Origin: JAXLWB01 sp046328715
GTDB lineage: Bacteria > Chloroflexota > Anaerolineae > Caldilineales > Caldilineaceae
DNA: 64,000 bases
NCBI GenBank assembly: GCA_046328715.1
Contig: JAXLWB010000009.1
Location: 124,001 to 188,000, forward strand
Direction: 5' to 3'
Part shown: in pieces, positions 52,018-60,369 of the stretch
How the letters are laid out: each line of letters starts with the position of its first letter
How positions within the stretch are numbered: the stretch's first letter is position 1
Notes under the pieces: generated by a model
What the model saw: only the letters and a program-made list of their open reading frames with translations
What the model was told of the DNA's origin: nothing
Databases searched by the model: none
Program-made: the position numbers and the translations under genes

Positions 52018-52725
52018 ATGACGGCACAACAGATTCTTGATGAAATCAAGCCTCTAGGCAGTGATAGTTATAAACGTGTGATCTTCAATCATGGTGTAAA
52101 AGAACCGTGTTATGGCGTCAAAATCAGCGACTTACAGAAGATTGTGAAGCGGATCAAAAAAGATTACCAACTCGCTCTCGATCTCTATGATACCGGTATT
52201 TATGATGCCATGTATCTGGCAGGGCTGATTGCCGACGACGAGAAAATGACACGGCAAAACCTTGAACACTGGGTAGAAAACGCCTATTGTCAAGGACTGG
52301 CCGGCTCGACGGTTGCCTGGGTGGCATCTGGCAGTCTTCATGGCTGGGAGGTAGGGCAGGAGTGGATCAATTCGGATCGTCAACTTACAGCAGTGGCAGG
52401 CTGGGCGACGCTGGGTAGTCTAGTATCGATCCGGGATGATGCGAAACTCGATCTGGATGCGTTGAATCGTCTGCTGCAAAGAGTCAAAACGGAAATTCAA
52501 CAATCGCCCGATTTGGTGCGCTATCAGATGAATTCGTTTGTGATTGCACTGGGAAGTTATGTCATCCCCTTGACCGACACAGCCATACAAACTGCACAAG
52601 AGATCGGTCCCGTGATGGCAAATTTGGGTAACAACGACTGCCAGGTCCCCTTTGCGCCGGATTACATTCTTAAGGTACAAAATCGTGGGACAATTGGGAA
52701 AAAGCGCAAAACAGCAAAATGCTAG
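52018..52725 (+). CDS. AlkD-like DNA alkylation repair protein (HEAT-like)
   Basis: A 235-aa all-helical protein of the DNA alkylation repair (PF08713) family, a HEAT-repeat superhelix that removes or shields bulky alkyl bases. The 'GVKISDLQKIVKRIKKD' opening and 'YLAGLIADDEKMT' are typical. The catalytic Trp/Asp arrangement of AlkD cannot be confirmed by eye, so enzymatic activity is uncertain. AGAAGG precedes the ATG. The C-terminus is basic ('GKKRKTAK'), consistent with DNA binding. Confidence 0.72.
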   Translation: MTAQQILDEIKPLGSDSYKRVIFNHGVKEPCYGVKISDLQKIVKRIKKDYQLALDLYDTGIYDAMYLAGLIADDEKMTRQNLEHWVENAYCQGLAGSTVAWVASGSLHGWEVGQEWINSDRQLTAVAGWATLGSLVSIRDDAKLDLDALNRLLQRVKTEIQQSPDLVRYQMNSFVIALGSYVIPLTDTAIQTAQEIGPVMANLGNNDCQVPFAPDYILKVQNRGTIGKKRKTAKC

Positions 52726-52897
52726 CGCTCAACAATCAGAACCTACGCAATAGGTCATTTCGACGAGGGCAGTTTCGAGGAGAAGTCTTGCACTTTTCGC
52801 TGCATAGCGTAAGTCCTATAATGGGAAGTGTGGGTATGTGCGTCGCACGAGATCTCCTTATGACTCATACTTTTAAAGAATGAACGCAGAGTAAAAG

Positions 52898-53401
52898 ATG
52901 GGAAAAACAGCATTGATTAATGAGGAAGAACTACACACTCCAGACGCTCTCGCAGTCCCAGCCGCTGTCAAACAGCGAGAAGGCGTAGTCCACTATCGCG
53001 AACCGATGGTGAACTACTACGTCCACGATGTTGAAGGTATAGCGGCCTTTTACCGTGAGAATTTTGGCTTTGTCGAGACTTTCCGCACCCCAGCAACAGG
53101 CGTGCCGATTCACGTCGAAGTGCGGTTAGGGACGTTCGTCTTGGGTTTTGCCTCAATCGAGGCCGCCAAGGCGATGCACCGACTGCCGCTCAATCCAGGC
53201 TTGCCGCGCGGCGAAGTTGCCATGTGGACCGATGATGTGGATGAGGCGTTTGCTGTGCTTACAGCCAAAGGGATTCGTGTGATCAGTCCGCCCCATAACT
53301 TTTTGGAAACGCCGCCGCTGCGTGCGACTTGGGTAGAAGATCCAGAAGGAAATCCGGTGCAGATCGTGTCGTATAGGAAGAGTAAAACAGTGGAACAGTA
53401 G
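52898..53401 (+). CDS. Single-domain VOC protein with N-terminal extension
   Basis: A 167-aa protein. About 37 N-terminal residues precede one VOC domain ('VNYYVHDVEGIAAFYRENFGF' to 'DPEGNPVQIVSY'). VOC domains act as dimers, so it likely pairs with itself. The translation start is uncertain since no clear Shine-Dalgarno precedes ATG 52898. It is not closely related to the two-domain VOC proteins in this window. Confidence 0.78.
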   Translation: MGKTALINEEELHTPDALAVPAAVKQREGVVHYREPMVNYYVHDVEGIAAFYRENFGFVETFRTPATGVPIHVEVRLGTFVLGFASIEAAKAMHRLPLNPGLPRGEVAMWTDDVDEAFAVLTAKGIRVISPPHNFLETPPLRATWVEDPEGNPVQIVSYRKSKTVEQ

Positions 53402-53440
53402 GACATTAGACAGTGAGTACAACTACACTGTCTGACTGAT
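53401..53440. repeat. Degenerate hairpin related to 41825-41880
   Basis: AGACAGTG (53408-53415) and CACTGTCT (53426-53433), with flanking GTCAGT-like phrases downstream, resemble the GTCAGTGAGACAGT hairpin after methyltransferase II. It directly follows a VOC gene stop. Confidence 0.45.
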
Positions 53441-53480
53441 TCATTGACCTACTGTCCACTGACACGTTCAGGAGAAAATC

Positions 53481-54392
53481 ATGTCCCAATCACAATTGAT
53501 CATCCCCTGCCTGTGGTTCGATAACAATGCAGAAGAGGCCGTTGCGCTTTACACCTCACTTTTCGCTGATTCACATATTGGCAGGATTTTGCGCTATGGG
53601 GAGGAAGGTCAAGAGACCACAGGCAAAGAGCCTGGTTCCGTAATGACTGTAGATTTTGATCTTGGCGGCTACAAAATTACTGCGCTGAACGGCGGGCCCC
53701 AATTCAAGATCACGCCCGCCATTTCGTTCTTCGTCACTTGTGCAAGCGAAGCCGAGATCGACAAGGTGTGGGCTGGGTTGACTGAAGGTGGCTTTGCGCT
53801 GATGCCACTCAACAAGTACCCGTGGAGTGAAAAATTTGGCTGGGTGCAGGATCGCTTCGGGGTCAACTGGCAGTTGATGCTGGGTAAGTTTGCCAACCCT
53901 GCGCAACAGATTGCGCCCTGTCTGATGTATGTAGGCACGCAGGCTGGCAAGGCAGAAGAAGCGATCAATCTCTACACACAAACGCTCCCTGACAGCAAAG
54001 TTCATTTCATGGATCGCTACAGAGCAGGCGAAGGTGACACCGAAGGCACCATTAAACATGCACAATTTGAACTTGCCAACCAGATGTTTGTCGCCATGGA
54101 CAGCGGCATGGGACACGCCTTCAGCTTTAACGAGGGATTTTCCCTGCAAATCATGTGTGCGAATCAGGCGGAAATTGATGCCTACTGGGAAAAATTAACT
54201 ACCGACGGCGGTGAAGCAGGTCCCTGTGGCTGGCTCAAGGATAAGTTCGGGGTATCGTGGCAGGTGACGCCAACCGTGCTTTACGAGATGTTGCACGATT
54301 CGGATATGGTTAAATCACAACGTGCGATCAAAGCGATGTTCCAGATGAGCAAGTTTGACATTGCAAAATTGCAACAGGCATACGAAGGATAG
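53481..54392 (+). CDS. PhnB-like two-domain VOC protein
   Basis: A 303-aa protein with two PhnB/3-demethylubiquinone-methyltransferase-like VOC domains: 'IPCLWFDNNAEEAVALYTSLF' and 'PCLMYVGTQAGKAEEAINLY', each ending with 'WGVNW' or 'FGVSWQ' type blocks. CAGGAGA precedes the ATG. Proteins of this name are widespread; there is no evidence of methyltransferase activity. Downstream DUF6157 starts 8 nt later, so they are likely one transcript. Confidence 0.85.
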   Translation: MSQSQLIIPCLWFDNNAEEAVALYTSLFADSHIGRILRYGEEGQETTGKEPGSVMTVDFDLGGYKITALNGGPQFKITPAISFFVTCASEAEIDKVWAGLTEGGFALMPLNKYPWSEKFGWVQDRFGVNWQLMLGKFANPAQQIAPCLMYVGTQAGKAEEAINLYTQTLPDSKVHFMDRYRAGEGDTEGTIKHAQFELANQMFVAMDSGMGHAFSFNEGFSLQIMCANQAEIDAYWEKLTTDGGEAGPCGWLKDKFGVSWQVTPTVLYEMLHDSDMVKSQRAIKAMFQMSKFDIAKLQQAYEG

Positions 54393-54400
54393 CTATCTCC

Positions 54401-54805
54401 ATGCACACGACAAACTACACCAACACCTTTATCGAAGTCGCCGACGATTGCAAGGTAGAGACCGGTAAAGTGCCACCCGAGAAAGCCGAAAAAAGTGTGG
54501 CACAAATGCAATTCGAAATGATCGCCAGCCATCCCTATCGCTACACCTCGGACGAGGTGATCTTCACAGTCTATGCTGCCAGAAACCAAGTAGCCGAAAC
54601 AGAGATGGAAACAAAACAGGCAGATTTTTTCGCCAAGGGACAACCATGTCTGCGCGCATCACCGCTGGGCAAAAGCTATGGTTGGGGCATCCATTACGAC
54701 CACGAATCGAAGATGGCTCTCTATGCGGTTGGCTCCAGTGAGTACGAACGCTTGAAAAATGACAGTACGCTCAAACATCTCAAAGCGATGAAGAGTGCAA
54801 GATAG
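54401..54805 (+). CDS. DUF6157-family protein
   Basis: A 134-aa protein matching DUF6157: 'TNTFIEVADDC' near the start, 'FEMIASHPYRYTSDEVIF', 'CLRASPLGKSYGWGIHYD' and 'ALYAVGSSEYERL'. Cytosolic, no signal peptide. It is encoded between the PhnB-like gene and a GyrI-like gene, with only 8 and 1 nt of spacing, suggesting a shared transcript. Function unknown. Confidence 0.78.
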   Translation: MHTTNYTNTFIEVADDCKVETGKVPPEKAEKSVAQMQFEMIASHPYRYTSDEVIFTVYAARNQVAETEMETKQADFFAKGQPCLRASPLGKSYGWGIHYDHESKMALYAVGSSEYERLKNDSTLKHLKAMKSAR

Positions 54806-54806
54806 T

Positions 54807-55313
54807 ATGAAAGCCGAAAACAGAACCAGCGAACCTCACATCACTCATCGCGAATCACAATATACGATTGGGATCCGTACTGTAACGCCCTTTAAAGGAA
54901 TGTTTGCCGAAGTAACCAAGTTGCTCAAAGAGCTGCGCCTATGGGTCAATCAACATGTTCTTGCAGAAGAAGGTCCCTTTTTTCTGCGCTACTATGTGAT
55001 TGATATGAAAGGGCCGATGGATATTGAAGTCGGGTTCATCACAAAACAGCCGCAATCAGGCGATGATCGAGTCAAACCTGGCATGTTTCCTGCGGGTCGT
55101 TACGCCAACTTGGTCTATACTGGCAATGGGCTGCGTGGGAACAGGGCATTGCTGGATTGGGCAAAACAAAATCAGATTCCACTAGACCGCCGGAATGAAC
55201 AAACAGGCGATGCATTTGCTTGTCGTTACGAAGCTTACCTCACGGATTACCGAAAGGAATCACGCAAGAAGCTGTGGGAGATCAATTTGGCCGTCAAAGT
55301 AAAGGAAGGGTAA
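54807..55313 (+). CDS. GyrI-like / AraC effector-binding domain protein
   Basis: A 168-aa protein of the GyrI/SOUL-like effector-binding fold, with duplicated beta-alpha-beta units: 'YTIGIRTVTPFKGM' and 'MFPAGRYANLVYTG', ending 'WEINLAVKV'. Stand-alone members bind small hydrophobic or cyclic molecules, and SbmC/GyrI protects DNA gyrase. The frame can begin at GTG 54795, but ATG 54807, one base after the DUF6157 stop, is preferred. No DNA-binding domain is attached. Confidence 0.82.
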   Translation: MKAENRTSEPHITHRESQYTIGIRTVTPFKGMFAEVTKLLKELRLWVNQHVLAEEGPFFLRYYVIDMKGPMDIEVGFITKQPQSGDDRVKPGMFPAGRYANLVYTGNGLRGNRALLDWAKQNQIPLDRRNEQTGDAFACRYEAYLTDYRKESRKKLWEINLAVKVKEG

Positions 55314-55319
55314 ACCACG

Positions 55320-55715
55320 ATGAGTCCAGCAAACGTAAAAAATATCGACGAATATATCTCGCGCTTTCCCGAGGATGTGCAGGCGATATTGCAACAAATA
55401 CGCCAAACCATTCACGCAGCGGCTCCCGAGGCAAAAGAGACGATCAGCTACCAGATGCCTGCCTTCAAACTCAAGGGCAATCTGGTCTATTTTGCTGCCT
55501 GGAAGAAGCACATTGGCTTTTACCCACCAGTTTCGGGCGATGAAGAGCTTGTCAAAGAGGTTGCTATCTATGCGGGCGAAAAGGGTAACTTGCAGTTCCC
55601 GCTCGATCAACCAATGCCACTCGACTTGATCACACGCATTGTCAAGCAACGGATCAAAGAAGATTTGGCCTATGCTACCCCAAAGGCAAAAAAGCATGAA
55701 CCAACCACAACTTAG
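55320..55715 (+). CDS. DUF1801 (YdhG/iron chaperone-like) protein
   Basis: A 131-aa DUF1801 protein: 'NIDEYISRFPEDVQAILQQIR', 'APEAKETISYQMPAFKL' and 'FAAWKKHIGFYP' are diagnostic. It starts 6 nt after the GyrI-like gene. Related bacterial proteins have been named iron chaperones, but the fold is frataxin-like and the role is unproven. The last 20 nt overlap the start of the SRPBCC gene, indicating co-translation. Confidence 0.85.
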   Translation: MSPANVKNIDEYISRFPEDVQAILQQIRQTIHAAAPEAKETISYQMPAFKLKGNLVYFAAWKKHIGFYPPVSGDEELVKEVAIYAGEKGNLQFPLDQPMPLDLITRIVKQRIKEDLAYATPKAKKHEPTTT

Positions 55716-56181
55716 CCAAATACCGAGTACAAACACGGGCATGTTGATGCGTGCACCGGTTGCCGAGGTCTTTGAAGCAATTGTCAACCCTACTGTCACC
55801 ACGAAATTCTGGTTTACCAAAGGCAGCGGCAAGCTTGAGATTGGCAAAGAGGTGCTTTGGCAATGGGAAATGTACAATGCCTCAGCCACGGTGACCACCA
55901 AGGTGCTCGAACCGAACCAACGCATCGTCATTGAATGGCTTGGCTACAAAGGCTTGACCACGGTCGAGTGGACATTCGCCCCGCAACCCGATGGCACAAC
56001 CTTTGTCACTGTCACGGAAACCGGCTTCGTCGGCAGCGGTGATGAATTGGTACAGCAAGTCACCGATTCGACCCAGGGCTTTACGCTCATGCTCGCTGGG
56101 ATGAAAGCCTGGCTGGAACATGGCATCCAACTCAATCTGGTGGCAGATCGTTATCCACATGGGATCGTGGAGCACAGTTAG
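55696..56181 (+). CDS. SRPBCC / AHSA1-type ligand-binding protein
   Basis: A 161-aa helix-grip protein: 'MRAPVAEVFEAIVNPTVTTKFWFT', 'WEMYNASATVTTKVLEPNQRIVIEW', 'FTLMLAGMKAWLEHG'. ATG 55696 overlaps the DUF1801 gene by 20 nt; the frame opens at 55639. AHSA1-type SRPBCC proteins bind hydrophobic ligands or co-chaperone clients. It is in the same operon-like run as DUF6157, GyrI-like and DUF1801 genes. Confidence 0.85.
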   Translation: MNQPQLSQIPSTNTGMLMRAPVAEVFEAIVNPTVTTKFWFTKGSGKLEIGKEVLWQWEMYNASATVTTKVLEPNQRIVIEWLGYKGLTTVEWTFAPQPDGTTFVTVTETGFVGSGDELVQQVTDSTQGFTLMLAGMKAWLEHGIQLNLVADRYPHGIVEHS

Positions 56182-56233
56182 CAAACTGTACTTGTGCAAT
56201 AAACAAATCCAACTTCCCAAGTCAGGGAGCGAT

Positions 56234-56632
56234 ATGACAAAAATCACGCTGCGCGAAGATTGTGGCAATTCGCCCAAGAATCTCTTCGTGCAAAACCTCA
56301 CCATTGCCTTTGTTACAGGCGATGTCGAATTGATCCGGCAAAGTGTCAGCGACGATGTCTGTTGGAAGGTGGTCGGCATTGCTCCGATTGTCGGCAAGGC
56401 GGCAGTGACTGCAGTTTTCAGCAACCCCAATCGAGAGACGACCACTGAACTTTTCATCGATCAAGTTGCGACTCACGGCAAAGCGGGTGCGGTCAATGGC
56501 ACCTTTCGTTTGAGTGGCGGCAAGAAAAATGCCAAACCGCTCTACGAATTCTGTTATGTTTACGAATTTGCCAACGCCAAGGGGACAAGCGTGGCAAAGA
56601 TTACGACCTATGTGATCGAAACACAAGGATAA
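56234..56632 (+). CDS. NTF2-like (SnoaL-type) protein
   Basis: A 132-aa cone-shaped NTF2-fold protein: 'LFVQNLTIAFVTGDVELIRQ', 'DVCWKVVG' and a strand-rich second half ('YEFCYVYEFANAKGT'). GGGAG lies 5 nt before ATG 56234; the frame is open from 56120. NTF2-like proteins are isomerases, cyclases or small binding proteins. No catalytic residues are obvious. It is the last gene of the 53481-56632 run. Confidence 0.72.
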   Translation: MTKITLREDCGNSPKNLFVQNLTIAFVTGDVELIRQSVSDDVCWKVVGIAPIVGKAAVTAVFSNPNRETTTELFIDQVATHGKAGAVNGTFRLSGGKKNAKPLYEFCYVYEFANAKGTSVAKITTYVIETQG

Positions 56633-56669
56633 GATCGAGCTATAGTTTGCGTAACGATCCAGGCGCTCC

Positions 56670-56726
56670 TCTTCCGGGAAGGCTCTTGCGCAAGGGAAGC
56701 TATAGCCAATGACCCTTCCCGGAAGA
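56670..56726. repeat. Hairpin repeat of the TCTTCCGGGAAGG type, copy 2
   Basis: 13-bp perfect arms (56670-56682 and 56714-56726) enclose an inner CTTGCGCAAG palindrome and CTATAGC. ATAGTTTGC-like phrases lie on both sides (56642 and 56751). The same arms and core appear at 27582-27636. Confidence 0.7.
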
Positions 56727-56779
56727 TGTTTACGAGGGGACTGAATCGATATTAGTTTGCAGTTTGGGAGATTTACCCA

Positions 56780-57076
56780 ATGATCCGAGTGAAATTACCT
56801 CATCACCTGCGCAACCTGGCGCGTGTGAATGGTGAACTTGAAGTGGAAGTTGCGCCCCCTGTCACGCAGCGAGCGATCCTCGATGCAGTGGAAGCTAAAT
56901 ACCCTGTGCTGGTCGGTACCATCCGTGATCGCGACAGCCAACAACGACGCTCGCTGGTGAGGTTCTTTGCCTGCGGCGAAGATCTATCACACGAATCACC
57001 AGATGCTATCCTGCCCGAAGCAGTGTCCAACGGCAAAGAGACATTTATCGTCGTCGGCGCAATGGCAGGTGGATAG
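56780..57076 (+). CDS. MoaD/ThiS-like beta-grasp protein with C-terminal Gly-Gly
   Basis: A 98-aa ubiquitin-like beta-grasp protein ending in 'GAMAGG', the Gly-Gly tail that MoaD, ThiS and relatives carry for adenylation and sulfur transfer. 'VKLPHHLRNLARVNGELEVEV' is the usual first hairpin. It has no E1-like (MoeB/ThiF) partner or MoaE gene beside it. It may act as a sulfur carrier or be a ubiquitin-like modifier. The neighbouring gene encodes an F420-type protein. Confidence 0.78.
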   Translation: MIRVKLPHHLRNLARVNGELEVEVAPPVTQRAILDAVEAKYPVLVGTIRDRDSQQRRSLVRFFACGEDLSHESPDAILPEAVSNGKETFIVVGAMAGG

Positions 57077-57153
57077 CTCAGAGAATGCGATACGCAATTT
57101 TGTCCGATATTAACTTTTTACAGGGGAAACGTAAACCCTTTTGGGAGAGCTAA

Positions 57154-57597
57154 ATGACAGAAGAAATCATCGACAGCCCAACTGGCTGGGTGGGTGATCA
57201 TATTCGCATGTATGTCGAAAGCAATGGCGAAAAGGGTCATCATTGGCGCGGCATGACCACGTTGCTTTTGACCACACGCGGACGCAAAAGTGGCCAACTG
57301 CGCCGTACCGCACTGATCTATGGCCAGGATGGCGATCGTTATCTGATCGTCGCCTCCAACGGCGGTTCCGACCACCACCCGCTCTGGTATTTGAACTTGG
57401 CCGAAGAGCCGCAGGTGGAGATTCAAGTGGGTGCTGAAAGGTTTAAGGCAATTGCTCGTACCGCCAATCCCGAAGAAAGGCCTCACCTGTGGAAGATCAT
57501 GACCAAGATCTTTCCTATGTATGATAGCTATCAAACGAAGGCTGGGAAAGCAGGACGAGAGATTCCATTGGTCATCCTTGAGCCACAGCGAAGATAA
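57154..57597 (+). CDS. F420-dependent (Ddn-like) deazaflavin oxidoreductase family protein
   Basis: A 147-aa split beta-barrel protein of the deazaflavin-dependent nitroreductase family: 'LTTRGRKSGQLRRTALIY' and 'LIVASNGGSDHHPLWYLNL' are diagnostic. It is expected to bind F420, which implies that the organism makes this cofactor, as some Chloroflexota and Actinobacteria do. GGGAGAG precedes the ATG. Members reduce nitro compounds, quinones or activate prodrugs. The following DinB gene starts 7 nt after this stop. Confidence 0.85.
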   Translation: MTEEIIDSPTGWVGDHIRMYVESNGEKGHHWRGMTTLLLTTRGRKSGQLRRTALIYGQDGDRYLIVASNGGSDHHPLWYLNLAEEPQVEIQVGAERFKAIARTANPEERPHLWKIMTKIFPMYDSYQTKAGKAGREIPLVILEPQRR

Positions 57598-57604
57598 AAT
57601 AGAG

Positions 57605-58171
57605 ATGGCAACAACACCGATATTAGCCGACATTTTCGATGGTTGGAATGGGCACCAAACCAGCTTGGTCAATGCCATTGCGCCATTGACACCGGATCAA
57701 CTAGGCTGGCGACCCGCGGCTCATCTTCAATCCGTAGGTGAACTGGCACGCCACGTTAGCCTGGCGCGCATCACCTGGTTCTCGCGCATGGACGCACCAG
57801 GCAGCGGAGCCTTAGTAAAACAGATCGACGCCTGGGAAGAAGACAATGATGGGAATCGTGACATAGTGGAAAGTGCGCTGTTGATTACAGAACAAGCGCC
57901 AGAGCTTGTCCACTGGCTTGAGCTCACCTGGCAGATGGTCGAAGCAACGCTTGAGCAGTGGGACGTTTCTGATCTGGCGAAAACCTATCGTCACACGTGG
58001 AATGGACAGGTCTACAACGTGTCACGTCAGTGGACGATCTGGCGCATCCTTACCCATGATGTCCATCATGGCGGGCAAATTGCACAAATGCTTGGCATGC
58101 AAGGGATCGAGGTCTTTGAATTAGGCGATCTCTTTGGGCATATTACCTTGCCGCCGTTGGCGGTTGACTGA
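57605..58171 (+). CDS. DinB-like protein
   Basis: A 188-aa DinB-fold protein with candidate metal-binding histidines in 'GELARHVSLAR' and 'LTHDVHHGGQIAQML', the latter close to the family's consensus HxxxHxGQ. ATG 57605 lies 7 nt after the F420-type gene stop; the frame is open from 57521. It is longer than and only distantly related to the DinB-like protein at 47972. Confidence 0.85.
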   Translation: MATTPILADIFDGWNGHQTSLVNAIAPLTPDQLGWRPAAHLQSVGELARHVSLARITWFSRMDAPGSGALVKQIDAWEEDNDGNRDIVESALLITEQAPELVHWLELTWQMVEATLEQWDVSDLAKTYRHTWNGQVYNVSRQWTIWRILTHDVHHGGQIAQMLGMQGIEVFELGDLFGHITLPPLAVD

Positions 58172-58278
58172 CTAGAAATTACGGAATACGGATTGTAGAT
58201 TGCGGGATTCCTCGACTCCTGCCACTCGCACTTGCATTTTCATCAACATCCAACGAGCAATTTAGTAAAGTTATATTC

Positions 58279-58689
58279 ATGATACCCTCACAAGCAATAT
58301 CCTTCGACGGACTCTATCAGCAGGCCAAAGCGGTCCTCAACCCACGCAAACTCTCCGATGCCGCCGAGGCAGGTGGTGTGGGCGCAGCACTGCTTAGCGA
58401 AAGCGGACGCATCTACACCGGGGTCTGTATTGATACAGCTTGCTCGATGGGCTTCTGCGCTGAACATGCCGCAGCGGCAGCGATGATCACGGCTGGCGAA
58501 AGTCGCGTGCTGAAAATGATAGCAGTTGGCTTGGATGGGCGAATCATGCCGCCCTGTGGACGCTGCCGCGAGTTTATCAGCCAGATCCACGATGACAACC
58601 GCCAGGCAGAGGTGATGGTGAGCGAAGGTGTGATTGTTACGCTGTATCAGCTATTGCCACACGATTGGCGAGAGATGAGTGCAAAATAA
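58279..58689 (+). CDS. Cytidine deaminase-fold protein, resembling blasticidin-S deaminase
   Basis: A 136-aa zinc deaminase: 'CAEHAAAAAM' (zinc ligand Cys and catalytic Glu) and 'PCGRCREF' (two zinc-ligand cysteines). The 'AAAAA' run after the CAE motif and the 'LLPHDW' C-terminus recall blasticidin-S deaminases more than housekeeping cytidine deaminases. Either pyrimidine salvage or drug inactivation is possible. It is a single gene, with a hairpin downstream at 58770-58827. Confidence 0.82.
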   Translation: MIPSQAISFDGLYQQAKAVLNPRKLSDAAEAGGVGAALLSESGRIYTGVCIDTACSMGFCAEHAAAAAMITAGESRVLKMIAVGLDGRIMPPCGRCREFISQIHDDNRQAEVMVSEGVIVTLYQLLPHDWREMSAK

Positions 58690-58769
58690 CAACCATACTG
58701 GTTCAACCATGCAAATCATGCACAACCAGCAATTAAAATCGTTGTTCGACAGAGCCAGCTAGACAATCT

Positions 58770-58827
58770 GTCATTCTTATAAGAATTTCCAAGGGTATGT
58801 TCAACGATAAATTCTTACAAGAATGAC
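58770..58827. terminator. Hairpin, 19-nt arms
   Basis: GTCATTCTTATAAGAATTT (58770-58788) pairs with 58809-58827 at 18 of 19 positions, loop 20 nt. It lies about 80 nt after the deaminase gene and about 60 nt before the next start. Confidence 0.6.
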
Positions 58828-58885
58828 AAATGATCTTATAGGTACTATGCCACTCAATTTCACGATGCACCGCATTGGAGCAACG

Positions 58886-59755
58886 ATGAATCAAACCGTT
58901 TTTGCACGTGCCGAAGAGTTTATCTGGAAAAACGCTCGTCTACTTGAACGCGTTCGCTTTGCCTACCATTTCAAGGGAGGGTCAGGCGAACACGTAACTA
59001 CAGTACTGCGTGCCTATCAAAATGCTGATGGTGGCTTTGGACATGCGCTTGAACCGGATATTCGCTGTCCCGAGAGCCAACCTGTGCCGACCCAACATGC
59101 GCTGGAATTTCTAGACGAGGTAGGTTTTGCTACAGGAGGAAATGCACAGATGGTGCAATCCGCTTGTGATTATTTGATGACGATTACGACATCCGAGGGC
59201 GGGGTTCCCTGGTTGTTACCATCTGCACAGAAATACCCACGGGCAGCATGGTGGAATACGAATGAAAATCCACCTGCATCGCTTAATCCAACAGCCGCAA
59301 TTGCTGGCCTTTTACACAAGAATGGCGTGCAACATACGTGGTTAGATGGCGCAACCAATTACTGCTGGTCAAAGATTGCTGGGCTGCAAGCTCCCGAAAT
59401 GCATGAAATGGGTGCAGTGCTAACCTTTCTCTATCACACACGGGATCGGCAACGGGCAGAGGTGGAGATAGCTCGCTTGGCTGAGCTTCTATTTGCAACG
59501 GGTCTTGTCGCAGATGCACAGGATACAAGTTACGTGCGCAAAGCGTTGGATTGGGCACCCACTCCGCAACATCCGCTACGTAGATATTTCAGCCAAGAGG
59601 CGATTCAAGCCAATTTGGAAACCATGCTTGCCCAGCAACAAACGGATGGTGGATGGAATATTACTTGGCCGGCGGTCAGCCCAAGTTGCGAATTTGAGTG
59701 GCGCGGCTGGGTTACAATGGAGAAATTACTAATACTCCAGTCAAATGGATCTTGA
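58886..59755 (+). CDS. Alpha/alpha-toroid (prenyltransferase/squalene-cyclase-like) protein
   Basis: A 289-aa protein with the repeats of terpenoid-cyclase-type toroids: 'VLRAYQNADGGFG' and 'MLAQQQTDGGWN' (QxxDGGW-like) separated by helical repeats, plus 'SEGGVPWLLP'. The DxDD catalytic motif of cyclases is absent, so enzyme activity is doubtful. GGAG lies 5 nt before ATG 58886; the frame is open from 58823. No membrane segment or partner gene is present. Confidence 0.7.
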   Translation: MNQTVFARAEEFIWKNARLLERVRFAYHFKGGSGEHVTTVLRAYQNADGGFGHALEPDIRCPESQPVPTQHALEFLDEVGFATGGNAQMVQSACDYLMTITTSEGGVPWLLPSAQKYPRAAWWNTNENPPASLNPTAAIAGLLHKNGVQHTWLDGATNYCWSKIAGLQAPEMHEMGAVLTFLYHTRDRQRAEVEIARLAELLFATGLVADAQDTSYVRKALDWAPTPQHPLRRYFSQEAIQANLETMLAQQQTDGGWNITWPAVSPSCEFEWRGWVTMEKLLILQSNGS

Positions 59756-59789
59756 CGGTTACACATAACACAGACGACAGTATATAAAC

Positions 59790-60335
59790 ATGAATACCTA
59801 TATCGGACTACTGCGCGGCATCAACGTGGGCGGCAACAACAAGCTACCCATGAAAGAGTTGGTAATCCTTCTTGAGGGGTTAGGTCTACAAAAAGTCAAG
59901 ACCTATATCCAAAGTGGCAACGTCGTCTTTCAAAGTGAGCGAGCGGATCGCTCGGCACTTTCCCAAGCGATTACCGCTGCCATCAAACAACAGTTTGGCT
60001 TTGCACCAGCGATCTTGCTTATCGGCACCGACGAACTGAAGGCGGCGATGGCGGCCAATCCTTTCCCGGAAGGTGAAGAGGATCACAAGACACTGCACTT
60101 TTTCTTTCTGGATGAGATTCCTGCCAATCCCAAGTTGGAGGCGCTGGAACGACTCAGGGCAGAGAATGAACGTTTTCAGCTCATCAACAAAGTTTTCTAT
60201 CTCCATGCGCCTGATGGCATTGGCCGTTCCAAGTTAGCCGAAAATGTGGGTAAAGGCTGGGGTGTAACCATTACCGCTCGCAATTGGCGCACTGTCGAGA
60301 CCATGCTAGAAATGGCAGCCGAACTGGAAAGGTGA
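59790..60335 (+). CDS. DUF1697-family protein
   Basis: A 181-aa DUF1697 protein: 'YIGLLRGINVGGNNKLPMKEL', 'VKTYIQSGNVVFQS' and 'GRSKLAENVGKGWGVTITARNWRTVE' are diagnostic. These are common soluble bacterial proteins of unknown function. The start is preceded by A+T-rich sequence with no strong Shine-Dalgarno. Single gene. Confidence 0.85.
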   Translation: MNTYIGLLRGINVGGNNKLPMKELVILLEGLGLQKVKTYIQSGNVVFQSERADRSALSQAITAAIKQQFGFAPAILLIGTDELKAAMAANPFPEGEEDHKTLHFFFLDEIPANPKLEALERLRAENERFQLINKVFYLHAPDGIGRSKLAENVGKGWGVTITARNWRTVETMLEMAAELER

Positions 60336-60369
60336 AGCGGATCTACCAGGACCAAGGTACAATCGACCT

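Noticed and set aside
53571..54149. 192-codon minus-strand frame
   Set aside because: Antisense to the PhnB-like VOC gene; no family-like pattern.
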